Both the position numbers and the translations under genes were made by a program. Below are positions 1-10,009 of a stretch of 64,000 nucleotides of DNA, in pieces (position 1 is the stretch's first letter; each line of letters starts with the position of its first letter). This stretch comes from Leucocoprinus leucothites (lineage: Eukaryota > Basidiomycota > Agaricomycetes > Agaricales > Agaricaceae): NCBI GenBank assembly GCA_013368445.1, contig JAACJO010000003.1:2108001-2172000 (forward strand), in the 5' to 3' direction. Under the pieces are notes generated by a model. It was given only the letters and a program-made list of their open reading frames with translations, had not been told where the DNA came from and searched no databases.

Positions 1-1385
1 TGATGCGTTTTCTGACCTCTTCTGCCTTGGGTACAAGCTCCTCTAAGCTCGAATACCCACCTTTGACTGCCTTCCCCAGATTCAGAACGATAGATGCCAA
101 AACGCCTAACATTGTTGCACGCTGAGCCGGTACAGTCGACCTCGACAACAAGAATACGTCATCTAAGGTGTATCCTGCTGTTGTACCTTCAGCATGATGA
201 TGAAGGCCCAAGTGAGTCGGAAGCTGAGTTGCGACAGATATTGGGATGACATTTCCATTCAGGTCAAATCGGAGGGAAGCAGAGGTTTGTTCGGTCGACT
301 CGGGGAGAACATTACCTTGCATCCAAGCAAGATTAGGATCATTAGCAGGAGCATCAGGGAAGTAGCGTCGGCGTATGTATTCCGATGTGCCTTCTTCTGG
401 TTGAGAATCACCCGTATCGGCTGGAACGGGCTCGGAAATTTCGGGTTGCAGAGGTCGTGGTATTGGCTGCGGGGCAGGCATTGCTATCGGTGCCATCCTC
501 CCGTGCCATTGACCAAGAGACACAGCTGTTCCATCGTCCTTGGCAGGAGGGAGGGCTAATGGCCGCCTTTTAGGAGACGGAGGAGCAGACTCGTAAACAT
601 AAACATCATTAGGGCCAAGCTCAGCAAAACGCAGCTTGCGGTCAAGTCTGCTGGATGGTCGAGAATGAGGACGCGACAGTGCTGGCGGTGGTGAAAGTCC
701 TGTACGAAATCAATTTAGGAATGATAATTCAAAACAAAAAACAAAACAAAAAACAAAAAAGCACTCACCTCGTCCGCTCGGTCGAGAGGGAGCAGGTTCC
801 TCCTCGGAAATTGGGACTAGAGAATCCCGATATGAGGTGAGTTTAGCCTAGTAATCCAGTGTAACACAATACAGCACCTTCCGGCATTTCCTTGAACGCC
901 TCCGTGTCGGCTTCTGACGGGGGTGGCGGAGACCTGTGTTTATGCCCTGGCCATGCGCCCTTAGCAGCTTTCTTTTCCCGAGCTAATCGAGCACGTTTCA
1001 AAACATCTCCAATCCCGCCGCCAAAGCGCTCCAATATCTCTTTCTTCTCTGCCTCGCGTTCCTCATCCGTCATGCTTGCCACTCGCATCTCATTTTCGGC
1101 ACTCATTCGAGCCCTCCAGTCATCAGAGGTTGTCTGCTTTGGCTCAGCGTTCTCAGTAACCACCGGAGTCGAGACTATGATAGGTGGTTCCTGTGGACGT
1201 GGCTCCTTGGGATCAGAAGTCGATTTCCGTGCCGCCTCCCTACTACGGACAAAAGCACTCTTCGAACGATGCTGAGCCGTCGGGAATCCATGGACACTAG
1301 GGTTGATTTGTCTCGGTGGGATGCTTGCCCCGCTGGGCTTTCTTTCAGTAACTGAACCCAGGAGAAACCGATCATTCTGTGACAT
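1..1385 (-). CDS. RPAP1: RPAP1-like RNA polymerase II-associated protein 1, 5' part only (runs off left edge)
   Basis: Homologue of RPAP1, which links RNA polymerase II to its assembly and nuclear-import chaperones. About 418 residues are visible from three exons (878-1385, 769-816, 1-699); the gene continues beyond the window. The N-terminal RPAP1 region is seen as EREAEKKEILERFGGGIGDV followed by LKRARLAR. After a Pro/Arg-rich linker comes the RPAP1 C-region signature: KLRFAELGPNDVYVYES, then LRFDLNGNVIP, LPTHLGLHHHAEG and AGYTLDDVFLLSRSTVPAQR. The splices GAA-G/TC and CGA-G/GA keep the frame and remove the in-frame stops. The ATG at 1385 begins MSQNDRFLLG, a typical RPAP1 start. The arrestin-like gene lies 214 bp upstream on the same strand. 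Identification is firm; the small middle exon (48 bp) is inferred from frame. Confidence 0.85.
729..760. repeat. A-rich simple repeat (AAAAC)n inside an RPAP1 intron
   Basis: A run of AAAAC/AAAAAC units lies within the second intron of the RPAP1 gene. On the coding strand it is a T-rich tract just after the donor site. It appears to be ordinary intronic low complexity. Confidence 0.6.
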
Positions 1386-1599
1386 TATAAAAGGAGGGAT
1401 GGCGGAGAACGAAGAGCCAGCATCGTGGCTGTTGAGATATGCCCTTGCAAAATAGGCAGATTTCGATTATGTCATCGTGGGTATTTCTGGACTTTGCCAG
1501 TGGAATAGAGTGCTTTCATAAACCCTTCCTTTTTCAAGCCTGCCATTCGGTATTCAATTCTTCGGCAAAGCGTTCTTAATCATATTGACTACGAAGATG

Positions 1600-3150
1600 C
1601 TAGAAGAACCCTCCATGGTGCAGAAACCGCTGGTTCCCATTTTCTAGATACCCTAAGCTTTTATTATAATCAACTTCGGGCTTTCGATATCCTGGCGGCG
1701 CAGTGGACCGTGTCACAGAGCCAGCTAGCTGCCTGGAGGTGACTTTCACAGGCTCAGACAACATAGTTGTTCCCTTTGAACTTTGACTTTCTGTCGCCCA
1801 CCCCGTGGCCTCGAATCCCACGAAATTGACTGTGTACTGTGTAGTGGAGATGTTAGCTTAAATTTCAGCTCGAACCAAAAAGTCAAACCTCGATGGATAG
1901 TCTAGGAAATACAAAGGTTGGCTTCAATTTTGCCTCCAAATCGATCTCCCCGTGCAGGACCTTCCGATTTGGACCGCAGCCTGCCTCGTCGACGCCCCAG
2001 AAATAACCCCTACTCAAAGCAGAGGTGAAGAAGTTGTTGGACCTTCTCTCTGGCTTCTCTGCTGTTGCATCTGAACCTGTTGACATGGCCCTAACTAGGT
2101 CAACGCGGACTGCTGTTGGGCTGGTAAGGACGTTAAGTGCTTGCTCGTCCTCGGACTCAATCACAAGATACAACAATAGAGGGGAACCCAGTGCGTATTC
2201 CAGAGGGTTTGCAATAGCTAGCTGTTAACGCTGAACATCAATCCCAACTTTTGCAACTTGTTGAACATACTCACTTGGCATTGAACTTCTACCCTCCTAA
2301 CTCCGAAAAGGACGCCTTCAAGCTTGAGCTTTGGGAGGACTTGCCAGCCCTCTGCGTCCTGCTTCGGGTTTGGGAGAGGACTTCCTTCAGCACTCGCAAG
2401 TTTCATGAGTGGTGACATAGATGATCCTGGAAATGTGATCGGCTGGTAGATAAACGTTGTAGTTAATCTTGGCACATTCTGTCAATTACCAAAGTCCTTT
2501 CCGGGTTATAAGCGACTCACTTCTGGCTCACTCTCAAACCTCCTCTTCTGATCTTTACTACGATCCTATAGTCCAAATACGCGGGACTTGCTCTCTCGGA
2601 GAAACTGGGCGGAAGTTGGTAAAAGCCCTTCCTTCCATGTGGGCCCACGACCCCGACTTCCTTTGGAAGTATGAAATTAAATGACCATTTACTCAACCCC
2701 TTCAATTTTCTGGACGATCCAGCGCCTGCTGCATGAGAAGTCCACAGTGTTTCCTTTAGTGACAAGAATATTTCTTCCTCTTGCGCAACCACCGTAGCTC
2801 CTGCTTGAATCTTGATTTCTGTCAGTATTTAGAAATCGAAGTCGAAATGAAGTACCCACCTCAACCAATACTTCTTTAACCGAACTCGTTTTTGTAGCAT
2901 CCAGCTCCACAACTCCAGAAATCGTATCACCCTCAACAAAAAATGGCAAATTTTTCGCACTTGGCGATCGACTTTGCACTCGAAGTAGTAGCCAGGAGTA
3001 CCCAGCCTCGTCCTGTAGGCCTGTTTTGAACTCAGATTTATACGGTGAAGATGCTACGCTTGGTGCGTTGGTACTATCAGAAGTCGCAATTGCGGTGTCC
3101 CTGGAAATATCAGCATATTCAGGAAGCTCGGTGTCGGTCAATGTGGCCAT
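1600..3150 (-). CDS. Arrestin-like (alpha-arrestin) protein with a C-terminal PPxY motif
   Basis: Fungal arrestin-fold protein, about 447 aa from five exons (approximately 2860-3150, 2521-2810, 2275-2467, 1889-2221, 1600-1836); the exon lengths sum to a multiple of three. The N-terminal beta-sandwich is recognised from the FVEGDTISGVVELD segment and from FYQLPPSFSERASPAYLDYR, which leads into IVVKIRRGGLRV. The arrestin C-half follows (LTTTFIYQP, then EYALGSPLLLYLVIESED). Near the C-terminus is APPGY, a PPxY motif. Alpha-arrestins of the yeast ART type use such motifs to recruit the Rsp5 ubiquitin ligase to plasma-membrane cargo. The first intron can be read as 37 bp (2819-2855) or about 49 bp (2811-2859); both keep the frame. 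Arrestin family is confident; an adaptor role for Rsp5 is inferred from the motif. Confidence 0.8.
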
Positions 3151-3617
3151 TGTTGAGAGGGCAATACAAGCATGAGGCTCTCGCCCTCAAAATCAATGCT
3201 GTGCATCCGATGGGAAAGGATTATCCTGAATGGATTGTAAGCTAAGCCGCCTGAAATCGGACGACCGCGTGATAGTATTACACAGAATTTTGAAAGGACC
3301 AAATGTGGAATTACGGCCAACCGGAGAAACAACCAGAGTCCATTCCAAAAAACCAACGCAGTCTAAGTGAAGTGTATGTGCTAGATAGCTATTATGAGGA
3401 ACAAATACTGCTCGAATGAGGCCGAAATACAAAGTGCAAATCAAGCCTAGCTAAAATACTATGAGCCAAAATCTATCAAATCTAAGTTCCAAAAAAGTAG
3501 ACCAGGTATAACCAAGAGAAACGAGTGTATGAAGAAGGTGGATATCATCAAAACCAAGTAGCAAAACAACTTGAAAGTAAAGCGAATTAGAAAGATGTAG
3601 GGAAATGAAATGAGGAT
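3151..3617. other. Intergenic, no gene seen
   Basis: Short open frames here lack any family signature and are interrupted. The stretch lies between the arrestin gene start and the transporter stop, so it must hold the arrestin promoter and the transporter 3' end. Confidence 0.5.
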
Positions 3618-5400
3618 TTAGGCCGTAGACGGCTGCCTCAATTCTTCCTCATGTTCGTGTTTGAAGAGAGTGGAGTCCTTGATCACGTCTTCTGACATGG
3701 ATTGGAAAATGTCCCCCTTCGCGAAGGCTACGGCGGTCAAAACAAAGAGGATGACCCAGGTAAGGCACATGGCAATTGCCATGATCAAATGAAGGACATG
3801 GAACCCAGGGATCTGGAAAATATCACCAAACTCGCGGAGCATAGCAATCCAGCCGACTTGGATTATCGTTAGCAGCCTGTCATGAAAAAAGGGAAGTCAC
3901 ACTCAACCATTTGGGAAGGTCAGCGCCCAGCATCCAAGAATCTCCTTCATGTTTTTGTGGATCTTAAACCACCAAGGCAGAGCGCCAAAGAAGAAGAAGA
4001 AAATCGCAAGACCAAACAAGAGTAGGGCCGCCATTACGCTAGATGCATACCAAATCTCCCCAGCTAGAGGGGAGATAAGATTATGGTGAGTAAGTCTGCG
4101 GCGATCAAAGTGAGTCACTATAAATGGCTTATGAGTCTAGTGGCAAGGCTTACATCTTGACAGAGACCCTGCCCAACCTGATAAGAGCCAGCGCCGTGAA
4201 ACCCGGTGGGCCGCAAGCAACAAAAGCACCGTTGGCTTGATGACCCTCGAGGAAGCCCGTCATCATAATCCTTGGAAAGTGAGAATTGCAATTGCTTGAG
4301 GAGGAAATACGACATACCGGATGATATAGATGCAGATATAGAAGAAGGTCATGAAGAAACCGAGGCCTAGTAATGAAAATTCAGTCAAATCAAGGGTGGA
4401 TGAGATCTTCCCCGCCAACCTTGGAAGAAGTACCCGACTAGCAAAACGCCCAATGCTCTGTCATCTTCCGGTGATATCACACGCAGGACGTTGAAAGCGA
4501 CGACACCAACAAGCATCTGTAGTAATAAAGTTAAACTACCGAGACAGGAATGAACTCCATGATCAATCAACATACCATAGGGAAGATCTAATGAGGCATA
4601 TAAAAATCACAGTCTGCTTTATTCAATAAAGGGACTTACTAAGAAGGCATAAGCCGGAGTGAAGTGAGATAAATCATGGGGCTTGTTGAACCAGATCATC
4701 AACATCGAAAAGCAGGTCAACAGTGAAAAAGTGACGTAGACCCTGTACATTGTTCCTGATGAGTATCGTTTAGTGATTCTTGCACACTGTGTGCCGCACC
4801 AGAACAACGCATATATAACACCCGGTCCTATATGACGAGGGACGGCATAGTTGATGGTCCCAATGACGATCGTAGCGAACGAGAGCACCTGTAAGAACTG
4901 AGGTCATGTTGAGAGGTAAGGGAAACCATGGCGCTTACAACCAAAGGTACAAAAATGCCTTTGACAGGATCTGTCAAAAGCCGATAGGCCTGACGAGGGT
5001 AGACTGGACGGAACGCGTAAACACTCTGATAGACGATGATATAAAACTAAGCATACGGATGGCTTGCAAAAGGAGCGTGATGATGTTGAGCAAAAACAAC
5101 ACCATGTTCAAAAAGAAGAAAACTGTTTCGACTGTTGCGACGCTCGAAGACCGGTATCTGAGACCAGAAAGGACGACATAGACGGCCCCAGTGCCCATGC
5201 CCACCGGGAACTATTGCAAAACTCAACAAATTGACTTGGAATGAACAACACCAGGAACGTACCGCTTGCCACGACCAGCCATGAATTCGGCGGCAGATAG
5301 CATTCACCTTTGGAACGCCCCGTTGCTGTAGTTCGTCATTATTAACCGTTCTTTCAGAGAACTGGCTTGCTGTATCCGAGGAGACTGGTAACATTTTCAA
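3618..5400 (-). CDS. TDT-family (SLAC1/TehA/Ssu1-type) membrane transporter
   Basis: Multi-exon gene, roughly nine exons, for a polytopic membrane protein of the tellurite-resistance/dicarboxylate transporter family, which includes yeast Ssu1 sulfite pump and fission-yeast Mae1 malate permease. The first exon ends HGWSWQA and splices to FPVGMGTGAVYVVLSGL. Further hallmarks in order are VETVFFFLNMVLFLLNIITL, DPVKGIFVP, LSFATIVIGTINYAVP, a VVAFNVLRVISPEDDRALGV segment, MMTGFLEGHQANGAF followed by GPPGFTALALI, and the last exon MAIAMCLTWVILFVLTAVAF. The tail KHEHEEELRQPSTA is acidic and cytosolic. An in-frame path between the second and third coding blocks needs a 35-bp intron at 4990-5024. Substrate cannot be told from sequence; sulfite, malate or chloride-like anions are possible. 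Start at 5400 chosen as the first ATG; 5394 is also in frame. Confidence 0.8.
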
Positions 5401-6494
5401 CGAATGTGATGTTTGCGTGTTTGATTAGTTCGACCACTTGAGTAGAATGCCACAACTAGGAGAGACGGGAGAGAGGGAGAGAGAAACCAAAAGAACGCTC
5501 TGCGTCTAGGAACTTCAAGTTCTGGAGGTGCGGGATTTTGGTTGGGAGGTTTTATACATGAGCAAGCCTCAGTCAATCGACCGGGAAAGCCAAGGTTGCC
5601 TAGACGCTTCCAAAAACCGTTAGCCTCAACTTGTATGATGAGTGCCTTCTCAATCAAGATCACTAGTTGGCATAACGGCAAGGCTCAGTTTTGCTACCAG
5701 GTTCGACGGAAACGCAATCCCGACGAAAGCTCCTTCCAATTTTACTCCTGGCTCTGATGCCGGGAACCCGGACTGAAGCTGTGAGCGTACGAGCACAAAG
5801 CTTCGTATCTCGTGCCAAGGTGGAGTGGAGCCAAATTTTGAGGCCATGATCCACTAGTGGTATGCCCAGTCGGGCAATTCCAGTGTCCATCGACTTCTTG
5901 TTCCCCTTTACTTACATAAACGAACAAACTTCCGTCCCTGTGCTTATACCCAAAATCAGCTAAGCCCGGTTCAGAAGCGTTCCGCAGTTCTGAGTTTGGA
6001 CTTACGAACGAAAACAATATTTGTTAACAACGTAGTTTTTGAAAAGTTGTAGGTTGTCAACAGACATCTGGTTCCAATCTTTAATGTAATGTTCACAAGG
6101 GCAGCACCCTGTGTATAGCTACGATGACTGCAAGAAGGTTTAGATGACCAAATCAAAACAACTCTCTGGCTTCAGCGATCTCCCCCGGCGGCTTTACTTA
6201 AAAATTGAGTATCAAACGGCTGGGGTAGGTCTATCACTAGCGCCAAGCACTCGTGTCCTGCGCAGTACGAACCCGTCAGTGCTACCTGAAAATTAATGAT
6301 GATGGTAACCTCACTGATAGTGTAGGTGCTTCTTGAGTCGATTTTCATGTGCATTCTTGCCCACCACGAGACCGAGTCAGATGTTTTCCGTATGCACACC
6401 AATGGGTAGATCGGACGATTGTGCCCTTAACAATCCTTGTTCGCGTAAATGAACTATAGTACACGGAGTAGCTTGGAACCTGTTAGAGCGAATT
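5401..6494. other. Intergenic, about 1.1 kb, no supported gene
   Basis: Several open frames of 60-95 codons occur on both strands, but none shows domain signatures, convincing splice chains or coding-like composition. It carries the promoter of the minus-strand transporter on its left and the 3' end of the HIT gene on its right. Confidence 0.5.
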
Positions 6495-7196
6495 TCACAA
6501 GCGGCCCTTGATTTCCTCGAAGGTCTTTTGCAATTCCTCTTTCTCGGGCTTCTGGGCAGGCCATTCAACACCGAGTCCTTCAGCTTGGTTGGGTTTCGGG
6601 ATGACATGGAAATGGACATGGTCAACTTCCTGTTGCATTAGCTTAGGCGTCAGAGATACCTTCGAAAGCCGTAGAAAGGGCGTCGGTTACCTGATGAGCC
6701 AGTCTACCGTTGTTCTGCAAGATATTGTAGTCCGTCACCTTCTGGGCTATGGCAATCTTCTTTGCAATCGGGAGTGTATCAGCCAAGTATTCGTCAGGAA
6801 TATCGGCTAGCTTTTCGCCGTGATCTATCAGCTTGGCGTTTAGTAAAGGGCATTGGTGTGCTAAGCCAAGAACACACACATTTCGGGATGATGAGCGCAT
6901 GGCCTTTTGACAATGGTCCAACGTCGAGGAAGGAGTAACTATGGCCGAAAGCTCGGATCACTTGAAAAGTAAGGGAAATTCTAAAGCCACACGAACGAGT
7001 GATGCGTTTCAATGAGTTTGTAACTGGGAATCTCTCCTACAAATGAGCTGCATCAACCGGGGTGCGAGATGAGACGGGTGCGTTCTAAATGCTACCTTTG
7101 ATGATCTTGCAGAAAATGCAACTAGCAAGAGACCTGTGGCAACGATCAATAAAATACTGAAAGGCTGTGAGCCGTTATTTACTTCGCAGCCGCCAT
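6495..7196 (-). CDS. HNT1: HIT-family nucleotide hydrolase (Hnt1/HINT-like)
   Basis: Histidine-triad protein of the HINT branch, which hydrolyses AMP-linked substrates such as adenosine phosphoramidates. Six exons can be joined without frame breaks: 7183-7196 (14 nt), 7096-7121, 6997-7036, then exons from 6938 down to 6495. The protein reads MAAANCIFCKIIKGEIPSYK, then LIETHHSYSFLDVGPLSKGH, with ALIIPK and YHGEKLADIPDEYL following. The catalytic His triad is EVDHVHFHVIPKP, with HVHFH as the H-x-H-x-H motif. The Cys pair (CIFC) at the N-terminus is typical. The first two exons are tiny, so the start relies on recognising NCIFCKIIKG. It diverges from the oxygenase gene across 328 bp. Confidence 0.88.
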
Positions 7197-7524
7197 TGGA
7201 GGATTGCAGTACGTATAAAGTGGTGAGATATGACGGTGATAAGCCAAGCAAGGAATGAGGCTTAGCGCTCAATCAGACTGGTCCGATGACGAAAGTAATA
7301 TTGATTCGCACGGCTTCGTTTACTCTTGCCGGCCCCGGCCCGATCCATAAGACTGGACTGCGGTACTTAGCCTCCTCTGGAACCTGAGGATAATACGTAC
7401 ATGAGCTCACGAAAATTTCACCAAGCTGGTATTCACTGATATCCGGTTTTTATTCATATGAAACTATAATGCAGTAGTGATTGCCAAGTTCACCAAAGCC
7501 AATCCGATAACCAAGACTAAAAAG
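7197..7524. promoter_or_regulatory. Shared intergenic region between divergent HIT and oxygenase genes
   Basis: The 328 bp between two divergent start codons must contain both promoters. It includes a GC-rich patch around 7330-7350 and an AT-rich part at 7440-7470. I see no canonical TATA box on either strand. Confidence 0.4.
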
Positions 7525-9129
7525 ATGCACTACTCTATCTTCTTAACCCTTACCACGATCATGAGCTTGATCCAAAGCGAGCTGGGCAAAGATACAGCGT
7601 TTCAAGAAGTCCCTATGATGTACGTCCAGCAGCACACAGCTGATTGACGCTTGGTCCTGAGTCCGAGTGCCACTCATGGTTCACAACTCTTATCACAGTG
7701 ACTTGCAGAACATCGGATCCAGAGATAAGTGCGAGCGTACACAACTCGTACAGGCTATCAAGGATGCATGTATGAGAGTTGGCTTCTTTTATGGTCCGCG
7801 TCCACCTTAAGCCCTTCAGTTTTTCTCTCTCATCCTCCTTTCATAGTAAAGAACCACGGGATTCCCGAGAGGATTATCAACGAGACACTGGAGAAGGGTA
7901 AGGACTTCTTTGAGTTGCCACTGGAAACGAAGATGATCGTACGCGTGCTTTATCTTGTCGTTTCTTCGTCTCAAGGTCATATTACCTGTTAAACAGATTG
8001 AAAATAAGAAAACGCCAAACTTCAAGGGGTACTCCCCATTGCTAAGCGGAAACAATGATCCTTATGGCGCAGGAGACATGCAAGAAGGTTTCGAATTTGG
8101 CTGGGAAGCAATCGACAGGACAAGCGAGGCGAGGTCTGAGGATGGTGTGATGGCAGGGGCCAACGTGTGGCCCTCAGAAGAGGATGTCCCGGGTTTTCGG
8201 GAAGCCGCTCTACATTACTAGTGCGTCTTTTCACGTTATTCTCAACGTTTACTGAGGATTCTCCACTAGCCATACTGCGGTAAAGCTAGGAAAAACTCTC
8301 TTTCCTCTCTTCGCACTTGCATTAGATTTACCAGAAACTTTTTTTGACGATAAGGTGACTCTCGGACCTTCTCTTCTTTACTGTCAGATTCCGATCTTTC
8401 CAGACGAGGCATTCCGCAGCTCTAATGAAGCTTCTCCACTATCCACCGCAAACCGGACCCGTGGATGAGCGGGTTATTGGCATCGGCGCCCACACTGAGT
8501 GAACCACATGCTTGCTCTTCATTTAGAAGCCAGGGCTAACTCGCAGCATTTTGGTCCATCTCCCCCCGCAGTTGGGAAGTAAGCCATGGATCAGCCCCGC
8601 AGTTCTGATTTCCGACTCAGTAGAATTCGTTTACCAGTGCTTCACGATTCTCTGGCAAGAACCTGGGATCCAAGCGTTGCAGGTATTGAATGCGAAAAAG
8701 CAGTGGATCAACGCACCACCTATCCCGGGAACCCTGGTCATCAAGTAAGGATCGTATATATCTGTAACTGTTCGAGGGGCTGAGCTTTGCTAGTCTGGGA
8801 GATCAATTCGCGCGATGGACCAGTATGCCGTTCTTTGTACGAAGCGGATCCTGACTCACATCCTGTAGATGACATCTTCAAGTCCAATGTCCATCGGGCG
8901 ATAAACCGCAGCGGAGTTGAGAGATACTCCATCCCGCTCTTCTTTGGCACAGATTATAACGTGCGACTTGATGTAAGTGGTCAGCCGTCCGCTCCAAACA
9001 TCGTACTGACCTCTTTATGTAAAGCCCATTCTTGGCTGTGTCTCTCCAGAACGTCCATTGAAATACGAGGTCACAACGGCTGGAGAATACGTCAGAGCGC
9101 GTTTGCAGACAACGTATAACCATGGGTGA
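7525..9129 (+). CDS. 2-oxoglutarate/Fe(II)-dependent oxygenase (isopenicillin-N-synthase-like)
   Basis: Member of the plant/fungal 2OG-Fe(II) dioxygenase family (DIOX_N plus 2OG-FeII_Oxy). The N-terminal domain begins FQEVPMIDLQNIGSRDK and continues GFFYVKNHGIPERIINE. The core shows LMKLLHYPPQTG, the His of the metal site in VIGIGAHT, then CFTILWQEPGIQALQVLN, PPIPGTLVINLGDQFARWTN, the distal His in NVHRAINRSG and the 2OG-binding Arg in ERYSIPLFFG. It ends LQTTYNHG. About nine introns are needed. The metal Asp after HT depends on how the 8500-8640 region is spliced: a 7-nt exon (CATTTTG, 8547-8553) restores HTD, while a simpler join gives HTE. The start may be 7525 or the in-frame ATG at 7561. 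Substrate unknown; these enzymes often act in secondary metabolism. Confidence 0.82.
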
Positions 9130-9397
9130 TAAGTGCATTTTTCCCGCCCTTTCCTGACACGACCGTAAACCTCGGTGTTGCGTACGAATGAATATCTCAG
9201 CATTCAAGTTCAATGTTCCCATTGACTTGTGAAATAATATAGCGGCCATCCAATTCAATTATATTCAGATTAAAAGTACAATCTGATATGAGATTCAGAC
9301 AAGCAGCTTTTAAAGTACCAATAACGACGCACATCGGATGGGTCAAAACAGGAGACAACAGCGACATTGAGTTCCTACTCGAAATTCATAGCAAATA

Positions 9398-9748
9398 TCA
9401 AGGTCGTAAAGCTTCCAGTGTCTCCATCGATGTCACACTGTTTCCGCGGATGACCTATGGAGGAAAGTTGTGGACTAAATCAACATGCGGAGGGAAAGCA
9501 ATATATCAGATGACGTACGACAGTGCCAATCGGGTGTTTCTGAGCAGGAGTTGTCTCTTCAATAGCGTCGTCGATGACAAGATTGAGGAAAAGGTCATAG
9601 CCTCGCAGTGTTCCGCTAACTTTTCGGCCACCTTGAAGATGGATGAAGAGTTTTTTATCCATAAACTAGCCAATAGTTAAGTCATAGTTAGTGCAATGCA
9701 GGTAATTACCAGTACCTTCTTCAGCTCGGGTTGAGACGCTTTTGACAT
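9398..9748 (-). CDS. SMX2: Small nuclear ribonucleoprotein G (SmG)
   Basis: Complete 78-aa Sm-fold protein of the spliceosomal Sm ring (SNRPG in animals, SMX2 in yeast). Three exons: 9716-9748, 9519-9665 and 9398-9454, all in phase 0. It reads MSKASQPELKKFMDKKLFIH, followed by LQGGRKVSGTLRGYDLFLN and LVIDDAIEE, i.e. Sm1 motif with the RNA-binding GYD.FLN. Then comes the Sm2 motif VVIRGNSVTSMETLE. Length equals the family norm. The plus strand over this gene carries a longer unbroken open frame (9288-9680), but the conserved SmG protein shows that frame is antisense noise. It lies convergent to the oxygenase gene and tandem with PRMT3. Confidence 0.95.
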
Positions 9749-9818
9749 GGTGGAAAGAACGAGTGATAAATTCTTGCTCAGATTGCGAATTCATTGTAGT
9801 CAACAACTGACTTTATCG

Positions 9819-9826
9819 TCACGTGA
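9819..9826. promoter_or_regulatory. E-box palindrome TCACGTGA upstream of SmG
   Basis: A perfect 8-bp palindrome lies about 70 bp upstream of the SmG start codon. CACGTG cores are bound by bHLH factors in fungi. Similar cores lie upstream of PRMT3 (12185-12190) and MSP1 (28948-28953) in this window. A regulatory role is inferred only from position. Confidence 0.35.
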
Positions 9827-10009
9827 TTTGAACGGAACCGATTGATCGTTTTTGTCCTGGGTCAGAGCCTCTGACCAGCGCCTACTCTGATGAAATCATA
9901 AATTTGTGGCGGCCAGAAACCTGCAAGAGAGAAGCTAGAGCACCTCCAAATGCAACAAGCATGATTCAAATGGTAGGCAAAATTGTATAAATGCCTGATT
10001 GAAATACAA

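Noticed and set aside
892..1275. 127-codon plus-strand open frame
   Set aside because: It is antisense to the first RPAP1 exon, whose protein is clearly conserved; Ser-rich composition is a mirror of that exon.
5397..5681. 94-codon minus-strand open frame just upstream of the transporter
   Set aside because: No motif, no signal for splicing into the transporter, and it ends where the transporter starts; probably 5' leader or promoter.
9288..9680. 130-codon plus-strand open frame
   Set aside because: Overlaps the SmG gene on the other strand, which is a highly conserved complete protein.
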